Assembly (NCBI GenBank): GCA_041481485.1
Contig: JBGPBY010000198.1
Location: forward strand, 1 to 11,948
Direction of reading: 5' to 3'
Length of the DNA stretch: 11,948 nt
Source of the DNA: JBGPBY01 sp041481485
GTDB lineage: Bacteria > Acidobacteriota > Terriglobia > 20CM-2-55-15
Shown here: in pieces, positions 1 through 5,446 of the stretch
Position numbering within the stretch: position 1 is the stretch's first letter
Layout of the letters: every line of letters begins with the position of its first letter
The notes under the pieces: model-generated
Told to the model about the DNA's origin: nothing
Database searches by the model: none
The model's input: the letters and a program-made list of their open reading frames with translations, nothing else
Program-made: the position numbers and the translations under genes

Positions 1-1
1 G

Positions 2-1336
2 GGCATCACCGGCGAGTCGATCGTCCTGCGTCACAAGGGGAGACGCGATGTTCCTCCTCTATTTCTCATTCGATCGGTGAGCTTCAACGTGGATCTTTCA
101 ACTCTGTTCAATACTCCGAAATCGATCATGAACATCATGATCGATGGAATGGAAATCAATATTCCACCCAGAGAATCGCGTCTAAAGTTCGATGTTCCGC
201 CCGATACCGATGAGAGTGCATGGACGAAGGGAATTCTCATTGAGGAAGTGATCATCCGAAATTCCCATTTGTCCATACTTCCGAAGGACTCCAAAAAGCC
301 GCCTTTGACCTTCGACATGCATGAGATTGTTTTCAATTCCGTGGCCCGCGAGACTGCGCTGCACTATGACGCATCGCTGACTAACGCCCGTCCGCCCGGG
401 GAAATTCTCGCGGCTGGCGCCTTCGGGCCATGGAACGCGGACGAACCTGGGGATACTCCCATCGACGGGAATTATCGTTTTGAAAACGCAAATCTGGGAG
501 TGTTCAAGGGTATTGCCGGAAAGCTCAATTCGACCGGAAAGTTTTCCGGAACGCTGGACACGATCAAGGTTGCCGGAGAGGCAACAGTCCCGGATTTCAG
601 ACTCAAACGTTCCGGCAATGTCCGGTCCTTGAAAACGAATTTTCAGGCCGAAGTCGACGGCACCAACGGCAACACGATATTGAAGCCGGTCAAGGGAACT
701 CTCGGTACCACATCGTTCACCACCAGCGGTACAGTGATCAAGCACGAAAACGAAAAACATCGGACCATCACTCTGGATGTCACGATGCCGGACGGAGACC
801 TCCGCGATCTGCTGTTGCTGGCAATGAAAGGCCAGCCCTTCATGGAAGGCCGCATTGCCCTCATGACCAAGATCGTCATTCCGCCGCTATCCGGAACGGT
901 TCGGGAAAAGCTCGAGCTGGATGGAACCTTTGAAATCACAAACGGAAGATTTTTGAGATCGAAGATCCAGGATCAAATCGATACGCTTAGCCGCCGCAGC
1001 CAGGGCCAGCCGCGCAATACTGCGATCGACGAAGTCGTCTCGCAAATGGGCGGTCGATTCAAACTGGATGATGAAGTCATCACATTCCTTCCGGTGTCAT
1101 TTTCCGTGCCAGGATCCGGAATTGATCTTTCCGGCAGCTTCGACATGGACCAGGACATTCTTGATTTTCACGGCACGCTCCGTATGCAGGCGAAGATTTC
1201 TCAAACCGTGACAGGATGGAAACACTGGCTGCTTAAACCCGTCGATCCGTTCTTTTCCAAACAAGGCGCCGGAACTCTTCTGAACATCAAAGTGGCCGGC
1301 AGCATGGAAAGCCCGCAATTCGGAAGAGACCACTGA
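2..1336 (+). CDS. AsmA-like envelope protein, C-terminal part (5' end outside window)
   Basis: The reading frame is open from base 2 to the TGA at 1334-1336, giving 444 visible codons. A GTG at 77 could be taken as a start, but the 25 codons before it (HKGRRDVPPLFLIRSV region) continue the protein naturally and resemble AsmA N-terminal regions, so the true start lies upstream of the window. The visible part is beta-rich, with recurring short strands of the type 'GTL..IKVAGEATVPDF' and 'KLELDGTFEITNGRF', then a GWKHWLLKPVDPFF segment and a closing strand ending 'KVAGSMESPQFGRDH'. From memory, such endings are typical of acidobacterial AsmA-family proteins. AsmA-like proteins are anchored in the inner membrane and extend across the periplasm; several family members are implicated in lipid transport to the outer membrane. 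The exact role here is unknown. It is followed directly by an interspersed repeat, so it is probably the last gene of its unit. Family is fairly sure, function is inference. Confidence 0.8.
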   Translation, partial: GITGESIVLRHKGRRDVPPLFLIRSVSFNVDLSTLFNTPKSIMNIMIDGMEINIPPRESRLKFDVPPDTDESAWTKGILIEEVIIRNSHLSILPKDSKKPPLTFDMHEIVFNSVARETALHYDASLTNARPPGEILAAGAFGPWNADEPGDTPIDGNYRFENANLGVFKGIAGKLNSTGKFSGTLDTIKVAGEATVPDFRLKRSGNVRSLKTNFQAEVDGTNGNTILKPVKGTLGTTSFTTSGTVIKHENEKHRTITLDVTMPDGDLRDLLLLAMKGQPFMEGRIALMTKIVIPPLSGTVREKLELDGTFEITNGRFLRSKIQDQIDTLSRRSQGQPRNTAIDEVVSQMGGRFKLDDEVITFLPVSFSVPGSGIDLSGSFDMDQDILDFHGTLRMQAKISQTVTGWKHWLLKPVDPFFSKQGAGTLLNIKVAGSMESPQFGRDH

Positions 1337-1351
1337 CAAGCGGTCGGTAAT

Positions 1352-1465
1352 GCCCACTGTAGGCGCGGTCTATGACCGCGCACAGTTTTTCAGAATGGGA
1401 TTCCTCGAATAGGGAATCCATATGCGAGAGATTGTGCGCGGTCGTAGACCGCGCCTACAGTGGGC
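1352..1465. repeat. Interspersed palindromic repeat, copy A (complete, GCGC subtype)
   Basis: Two 33-base arms (1352-1384 and 1433-1465) are inverted complements with one mismatch. Each arm is itself a hairpin: GCGCGGTC / GACCGCGC around a 3-base loop at 1363-1381 and again at 1436-1454. The centre holds a further 7-bp inverted pair (1398-1404 with 1413-1419). The same element recurs at 5029-5119 and 11872-11948, and as a fragment at 5161-5178. It lies between genes, as REP/BIME-type or MITE-like elements do. No transposase is present in the window. Confidence 0.9.
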
Positions 1466-1518
1466 CGCCTGAACCGCTCGCACTTCCATCTCTCGTGATT
1501 GTTGGAATCAAAAATGCT

Positions 1519-1604
1519 GGTCTCTACGCAGACCTGTAACTTCTTACAGGTGCAAAAAGTTCCCGTTGCAACCACGGGGAAAATTTGTACGGGGATGCAC
1601 CCCG
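1519..1604 (+). promoter_or_regulatory. Structured leader upstream of the small membrane protein gene
   Basis: Several inverted pairs occur in the 107 bases before the ATG at 1626. GGTCT (1519-1523) can pair with AGACC (1530-1534). ACCTGTAA (1532-1539) pairs perfectly with TTACAGGT (1544-1551) around a CTTC loop. CCCGT (1562-1566) pairs with ACGGG (1574-1578), and CGGGG (1590-1594) with CCCCG (1600-1604), just before the ribosome-binding site. The first two share bases 1532-1534, so they exclude each other. The 8-bp palindrome could equally be a protein operator. No convincing -35/-10 pair was seen, and the function is unknown. Confidence 0.4.
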
Positions 1605-1625
1605 CATAACAAAAGGAGAACAGCG

Positions 1626-1775
1626 ATGCTTTGGACAATAGCAGTCATTCTGGTTCTGATGTGGGCTCTCGGCATGGTCTCGTCGTACACGATTGGTGGA
1701 TTCATTCACATTCTGCTTTTGCTCGCTCTGATTTCCGTGACGATTCAGTTAATTAGCGGCAGACGGGCGATTTGA
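1626..1775 (+). CDS. lmo0937-type (DUF5670) small two-helix membrane protein
   Basis: This 49-residue protein has two hydrophobic helices, about residues 2-18 and 24-43, joined by a short S-S-Y-T-I-G-G turn, with a basic end (S-G-R-R). The pattern 'LW.I.VILV..WALG' followed by 'GGFIHILL' matches what I know of the lmo0937/DUF5670 family of tiny membrane proteins, which have no established biochemical role and are often linked to stress conditions. The start was set at the ATG at 1626 because GGAG (1615-1618) sits 7 bases upstream; a longer reading from TTG 1566 would add 20 non-conserved residues that run across the leader hairpins. It is the first gene of the 1626-4118 cluster, and its stop is 47 bases before the next start. 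It may simply share the promoter with the sortase genes. Confidence 0.82.
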   Translation: MLWTIAVILVLMWALGMVSSYTIGGFIHILLLLALISVTIQLISGRRAI

Positions 1776-1809
1776 GCGGGCGAGACTCAGCATTTCTGCA
1801 ACACCGTAT

Positions 1810-1816
1810 AAGGAGG
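1810..1816 (+). promoter_or_regulatory. Strong ribosome-binding site fixing the LPQTG protein start
   Basis: AAGGAGG lies 6 bases upstream of the ATG at 1823. It settles the start of the LPQTG protein against an in-frame TTG at 1772, which overlaps the preceding gene's stop codon and has no such site. Confidence 0.8.
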
Positions 1817-1822
1817 TGTGTA

Positions 1823-2608
1823 ATGGACTGTCGTAAGTTAACAGGCTTTACAAACCGCGCATTTCTGGCGGCGATGGGCAGTATTACCGTGTGTTTGATG
1901 CTGTCCGGCAGCGGCTTTGCGCAACTCACCAACCATTCGACTGTTGTGACAGTTGGCCAACCCATTGAGGTCGCAGGTTCCTCCCCGCAGGTGCTGCCTG
2001 CGGGAACTTACTTATTCAAGGTTCTCGATTCCCAGGGAAATCGAAACATAGTCCAGATTTCAAACAAGGACGAGACGCACGTCTACACGACAATTCTCGC
2101 GATACCAATTCATCGCGACGAAGAATCTGACAAAACCATTTTGACTTTCGATGAACGTCCCGCAGGCCAGCCGCCGGCGCTGAGAGCCTGGTTCTACCCG
2201 TTCGACAAGAATGGACAGGAGTTTGTTTACCCAAAGGAAATGGCGTCGCAGTTGGCACGAACTTCGAACTCGACGGTTCCCTACAGCGACAGTAAGGTCG
2301 AAACCACTCCTGCAGTTGCCGGGGCGGCGCGAAGTGAGATCGTCGGTTCTGCGCCTCCGGCACCGATCATGGCGGTCACACCGGCGGGTGCTACCGTTCA
2401 ACCGGCGTATCCGCAGAGTAATCCCGCTCCAGTGGCATCAGCCGCTCGCCCGGCGCCAGCCTCTGCGCAGAACCCTGAACGGCCGCCGGTACAGATAGCG
2501 AGTCTGCCTCAAACGGGAAGTGAAATGCCACTTCTGGCGCTATTCGGATCCTGCAGTGTGTTCGCAGGAGTTTCCATCAAGGTTATTCGGGCGCTGTGCG
2601 TTCGCTGA
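1823..2608 (+). CDS. Secreted protein with C-terminal LPQTG sortase sorting signal
   Basis: 261 residues. The N-terminus carries basic residues (R4, K5, R12), a hydrophobic stretch at about 13-32 and a likely signal peptidase site after G-F-A33. Residues about 35-140 form one compact domain (motifs VLPAGTYLFKVLDS, VQISNKDETHV, TFDERP, AWFYP, GQEFVYPKE). I recall similar domains in secreted acidobacterial proteins but cannot name a family. Residues about 160-225 are a Pro/Ala/Val-rich, probably unstructured spacer. The end is a textbook cell-wall sorting signal: LPQTG at 228-232, a hydrophobic stretch at about 236-253 and a basic tail (K, R, R). Sortases cut such motifs between Thr and Gly and join the Thr to an amine. 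A sortase is encoded two genes downstream, which makes this its likely substrate. It overlaps the next gene, suggesting translational coupling. What it is attached to in a diderm cell is unknown. Confidence 0.85.
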   Translation: MDCRKLTGFTNRAFLAAMGSITVCLMLSGSGFAQLTNHSTVVTVGQPIEVAGSSPQVLPAGTYLFKVLDSQGNRNIVQISNKDETHVYTTILAIPIHRDEESDKTILTFDERPAGQPPALRAWFYPFDKNGQEFVYPKEMASQLARTSNSTVPYSDSKVETTPAVAGAARSEIVGSAPPAPIMAVTPAGATVQPAYPQSNPAPVASAARPAPASAQNPERPPVQIASLPQTGSEMPLLALFGSCSVFAGVSIKVIRALCVR

Positions 2609-3528
2609 TGCTGGCGCTGCTTATTGCGGTTATTGCAACGATGGCCTCCGTCCCGCTGGCGCAGCAGCGGGACGGAAATCCATTTTCGATCGCGGTGAAC
2701 GTGGAACTGGTGGTCTTCAACGTCACCGTTGTGGATGCAAAAGGCCACCACATCGCAGGGCTGAAGTCCTCCGATTTCCGAGTTAGCGAAGACGGACGGC
2801 CGCTGAATATTCGCTTCTTCGAAGCAGGAGATGCACCGGCAAGCGTGGGACTCTTGATCGACAACAGCGGAAGTATGCGGAACAAGCGGGGCGCAGTTCA
2901 CGAAGCCGCCCTGGACTTTGTGAATGCGAGCAGCGCCCGCGATGAAATGTTTGTTCTCTATTTCGATGAAAGGGTCCACATGGGTCTGCCATCCGGAATT
3001 GCTTTTACCAACGACGTAAACCGCATGCGCTCGGTTTTCGACGGCATGGCTCCGGGTGGAAAGACGGCACTATATGACGCGCTGGCAGCGGGTCTTGCAC
3101 ACATTGCTTCCGGAACTCGGGAACGCCGCGCTCTGATTGTGTTCAGCGATGGTGGAGACAATGCGAGCCGCCATCGCCTCGACGACGTGCTGCAGACTGC
3201 ACGGGGATCGAGCGCGACGATTTATACCATTGGAATGTATGACGCCGATGATCCCGACAAGAACCCTGGAGTGCTCCGAAAGATTGCCGAAACCAGCGGA
3301 GGCCGGGCGTATTTTCCAAAGTCTCTGAAGGACAACGAGAAAGTTTGGGGCGAAATCGCGGGAGAAATCCGCAGCCAATACACGATCGGTTTCCTTCCCG
3401 GGAGAGCCGTTCGCAATGGGGAGTTTCGAAACGTAAAAGTCGAGGTGGGCAGCCGTAGAAATCTCTCAGTCATTACTCGTAAAGGCTATGCCCTTCCGGC
3501 TTCCGCGGACTCAGCGGAGTTTCGATGA
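2596..3528 (+). CDS. Secreted VWA-domain protein (VWFA-related Acidobacterial domain type)
   Basis: 310 residues from the GTG at 2596. Residues 1-22 form a signal peptide (M-R-S-L then a hydrophobic core, cut near P-L-A22). Residues about 33-76 are a beta-rich segment (VELVVFNVTVVDAKG, then DFRVSEDG) typical of the acidobacterial VWA family TIGR03436. The VWA domain follows with a complete metal-ion-dependent adhesion site: D89-N-S91-G-S93, T157 in GGKTALYDAL, and D185 in FSDGGDN. VWA domains bind protein ligands through a bound divalent metal. The gene overlaps the LPQTG gene by 13 bases; an alternative ATG at 2608 overlaps its stop by one base (TGATG) but loses the basic residue of the signal peptide. 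No strong ribosome-binding site is seen for either, fitting coupled translation. No LPXTG motif or C-terminal helix is present, so it is probably periplasmic or secreted and may bind the LPQTG protein. The domain is sure, the role is inference. Confidence 0.88.
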   Translation: MRSLMLALLIAVIATMASVPLAQQRDGNPFSIAVNVELVVFNVTVVDAKGHHIAGLKSSDFRVSEDGRPLNIRFFEAGDAPASVGLLIDNSGSMRNKRGAVHEAALDFVNASSARDEMFVLYFDERVHMGLPSGIAFTNDVNRMRSVFDGMAPGGKTALYDALAAGLAHIASGTRERRALIVFSDGGDNASRHRLDDVLQTARGSSATIYTIGMYDADDPDKNPGVLRKIAETSGGRAYFPKSLKDNEKVWGEIAGEIRSQYTIGFLPGRAVRNGEFRNVKVEVGSRRNLSVITRKGYALPASADSAEFR

Positions 3529-3551
3529 TGTGAAGGAGTGGAGAAACCAGG

Positions 3552-4118
3552 ATGATGCGCAACATTCAAAAAGTACTAATCATCTTTGGTGTGGTGGCAT
3601 TGCTATTCTGCGGTGGCTCCATGCTCTACGGAATGATCTTCCAGAAACTGGAGTCATGGCGATTTGACCGCTCCGAGGCTTCGGCAACAACCGCTGAAAT
3701 CAGCGAAGGAGAAATTCTCGGCAGGCTGGAAATCCCGGATTTGAATTTTTCCCTAATGGTGCTCGAAGGAGTCGGCAATGAAGTTCTGGTTGCCGGCGCA
3801 GGGCACATACCAGGCACGTCCAATCCGGGACCAAAGCAGGAGGGAAACGTCGCCATTGCCGGACATCGCGACACGTTTTTCCGGGATCTTCGGAGGATCC
3901 GTTCCGGCCAGCGAATCCGGTTCACAACATCCGCGGGAGCGTTTGAGTATTCCGTTTCAGGCACTGAAGTGGTCCGTCCGTCCGACACAAAGGTACTGGA
4001 GTCCCACGGATTCTCCGAGCTGACTCTGATTACCTGTTATCCGTTTTCATTCATCGGTTCGGCGCCAGAGCGGTTTGTCGTGCACGCGAGGCGCATCAAA
4101 GGGGAAGACCAGAAATGA
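3552..4118 (+). CDS. Sortase transpeptidase, probably class D-like
   Basis: 188 residues, the normal size for a sortase. A single N-terminal membrane helix at about residues 8-30 is followed by the sortase beta-barrel. The catalytic set is visible: H105 in the NVAIAGHRDTFF motif, C162 in TLITCYPF, and R174 in ERFVVHARR. 'GRLEIPDLNFSLMVLEG' at about 57-73 is the usual first strands. The TLxTC motif and small size resemble class D (or related) sortases, though class assignment by eye is tentative. Sortases cut LPXTG-like motifs and transfer the protein to an amine, classically a cell-wall peptide in Gram-positive bacteria. Here the natural substrate is the LPQTG protein encoded at 1823-2608. 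Start: ATG at 3552 with GGAG at 3540-3543 (a second ATG follows at once). It starts 23 bases after the VWA gene and appears to close the operon. Confidence 0.93.
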   Translation: MMRNIQKVLIIFGVVALLFCGGSMLYGMIFQKLESWRFDRSEASATTAEISEGEILGRLEIPDLNFSLMVLEGVGNEVLVAGAGHIPGTSNPGPKQEGNVAIAGHRDTFFRDLRRIRSGQRIRFTTSAGAFEYSVSGTEVVRPSDTKVLESHGFSELTLITCYPFSFIGSAPERFVVHARRIKGEDQK

Positions 4119-4277
4119 ATTTCAAGGCCACGAAGGCCCATCTCTGTCTGCTGAGGTTCGTGATCACCGTGCAAATACCGGCCAGATCCACACCGACACG
4201 ATCGAGGTGACGGTGGGGCTTCTCTGGTAGTGGCATAGACGAATGGTTTTATTTCATCGAAAAGAGGTAAAGAAGAA

Positions 4278-5003
4278 ATGAGATTCACTACACTGAAAGT
4301 ATTGACGATCGCCATGTTTGGTCTGACGCTGTCTCTCTCCGTGCAGGCTCAAGACAAGGACAAGAAGGAGAAATCCATCAAGGATCAGATTGAACAATCC
4401 CAAAAAGCAGCTACGGTGTTCACTGAAATCATGAACACACCGGACAAGGGAATTCCTCAGGATCTTCTCGGAAAGGCAAAATGCGTTGCAGTTTTTCCGA
4501 ATGTGCTGAAGGCAGGGTTCGTTGTCGGTGGACGCGGAGGACGTGGAGTCGCAAGTTGCCACAATGCGTCAGGATGGAGTGCACCTGCATACTTCAACCT
4601 CGGTGGAGGGAGCATTGGCCTCCAGATCGGCGTTCAGTCCACGGATTTTGTGCTGCTCTTCATGAATGAAAAGGGGATGAACAGCCTGCTTAGCGATAAA
4701 TTCTCAGTCGGTGGAGATGCTTCCGCCGCGGCAGGTCCGGTGGGCCGCCAGGCCGGTGCGGCGACGGACGTGAAACTGAATGCGGAGATCCTTTCGTACT
4801 CGAGAAGCAAGGGTTTGTTTGCCGGACTCGAGCTACAAGGGGCGGTGATTTCTCCGGATAAGGACGACATCCGCGAAGTCTACGGATCAGACGCCACAGC
4901 GAAAACCATTTTGAACGGTGGTGTCAAGACTCCCGCTTCGGTGAAAGCGTTTCCGGACACGGTGGCGAAATATGCCACAGTCAGCAGCGCCAGCGCCAAG
5001 TAG
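4278..5003 (+). CDS. Secreted SYLF (Ysc84-like) lipid-binding domain protein
   Basis: 241 residues. A signal peptide spans residues 1-24 (cut after V-Q-A24), then a short charged Lys/Asp/Glu segment, then a SYLF/Ysc84 domain filling most of the protein. Supporting motifs are 'GIPQDLLGKAKCVAVFPNV' (about 54-72), the glycine-rich VGGRGGRGVA, the central F-N-L-G-G-G-S-I-G-L-Q-I-G, and YSRSKGLFAG at 174-183, a family hallmark. Eukaryotic SYLF domains bind phosphoinositides; bacterial members are secreted proteins of unclear role, presumed to bind lipid or membranes. A ribosome-binding site AGAGG (4263-4267) precedes the ATG. The 159-base gap after the sortase gene holds no recognised gene or clear promoter, so whether it belongs to the sortase operon is open. 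The gene is followed by repeat copy B. Confidence 0.92.
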   Translation: MRFTTLKVLTIAMFGLTLSLSVQAQDKDKKEKSIKDQIEQSQKAATVFTEIMNTPDKGIPQDLLGKAKCVAVFPNVLKAGFVVGGRGGRGVASCHNASGWSAPAYFNLGGGSIGLQIGVQSTDFVLLFMNEKGMNSLLSDKFSVGGDASAAAGPVGRQAGAATDVKLNAEILSYSRSKGLFAGLELQGAVISPDKDDIREVYGSDATAKTILNGGVKTPASVKAFPDTVAKYATVSSASAK

Positions 5004-5028
5004 TCGTTGAATGAATACGATTCCATTT

Positions 5029-5119
5029 CCCGCTAGAGGGGCGGTCTATGACCGCCCACAATCTGTAGGATTGCATTCCTCAAAATTGCGGGCGGTCATA
5101 GACCGCCCCTACAGTGGGG
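5029..5119. repeat. Interspersed palindromic repeat, copy B (GGGC subtype)
   Basis: Same element as copy A, about 91 bases. Hairpins GGGCGGTC / GACCGCCC occur at 5039-5057 and 5090-5108. The right end reads CTACAGTGGGG as in the other copies; the left end is degenerate (CCCGCTAGAGG instead of the expected CCCACTGTAGG). The interior (AGGATTGCATTCCTC) matches the interior of copy C, so B and C are closer to each other than to A. It starts 25 bases after the SYLF stop codon. Together with the elements to 5253, it fills much of the 443-base gene-free stretch 5004-5446. Confidence 0.88.
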
Positions 5120-5160
5120 AAGCAAACGTTCATACCTTTATGACTGGGCGACATGCACGG

Positions 5161-5178
5161 ATTGTGCGCGGTCATAGA
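5161..5178. repeat. Truncated fragment of the interspersed repeat, copy D
   Basis: ATTGTGCGCGGTCATAGA matches the start of the right arm of the element (GCGC subtype, as in copy A at about 1431-1448, one base different). The rest of the arm is missing: after 5178 the sequence runs within 3 bases into the unrelated palindrome at 5182-5253. This looks like an older copy cut by a deletion or by insertion of the second element. Confidence 0.7.
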
Positions 5179-5181
5179 TTG

Positions 5182-5253
5182 TGTGAAGGAATGCGAATCA
5201 AGAAGTCCCTCTCCCGTTGGGAGAGGGGATTTCTTGATTCGCATTCCTTCACA
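5182..5253. repeat. 72-bp near-perfect palindrome, second repeat family
   Basis: Arms 5182-5215 and 5219-5253 pair almost completely, with one mismatch or bulge near CCCTCTCCC / GGGAGAGGGG, around a 3-base GTT turn. The outer part (TGTGAAGGAATGCGAATCAA and its complement) is unrelated to the GGTCtatGACC repeat. CCCTCTCCC...GGGAGAGGG palindromes are, from memory, common as interspersed elements in many bacterial genomes. There is no T-run, so a classical intrinsic terminator is not supported, though such a strong stem could still block transcription or protect RNA ends between the SYLF gene and the large fusion gene. Confidence 0.85.
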
Positions 5254-5333
5254 TAGTCTTGGGGTGCCCCGCGACAGAAGGTCCAAAGGAGAAGTGCGTG
5301 AAGTACCACATCATCGTCGTGAGATCAGGGTTA

Positions 5334-5383
5334 GACAATGAATTCGCCATTGAATGCAGGCGTTCGACTGCAAATTCAATGTC
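5334..5383. other. Imperfect palindrome upstream of the TamB-BamA gene
   Basis: GACAATGAATTCGC (5334-5347) and GCAAATTCAATGTC (5370-5383) are inverted complements at 12 of 14 positions, with a smaller imperfect pair between them. It lies 63 bases before the chosen start at 5447. It may be an operator, a decayed repeat or chance. I see nothing else assignable between 5254 and 5438. Confidence 0.3.
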
Positions 5384-5446
5384 AGCTCCCGATGTCACGG
5401 TGCGGAACTGGCGCCCTTCCGGCCTTTCTGCAAGATGCGGAGTCCA

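Noticed and set aside
1352..1465. CRISPR array or transposon ends
   Set aside because: Only one copy occurs here, without regularly spaced repeats and spacers. The inverted arms enclose about 50 bases with no transposase.
4115..4210. 31-codon frame beginning at an ATGA overlap with the sortase stop
   Set aside because: Placement suggests coupling, but the peptide has no hydrophobic segment, motif or coding character, and the LPQTG signal already supplies a substrate.
5182..5253. Intrinsic transcription terminator
   Set aside because: The stem is very long and near perfect but is not followed by a T-run on either strand; an interspersed palindromic element fits better.
5011..5286. Short open frames on both strands encoding peptides with 'GAVYDRPQ' or 'AVIDRPYSG'
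   Set aside because: They are translations of the palindromic repeats (copies B and D and the 5182-5253 palindrome), which read open on both strands because they are inverted repeats. The same peptides appear from copies A and C. No ribosome-binding site or domain supports them.
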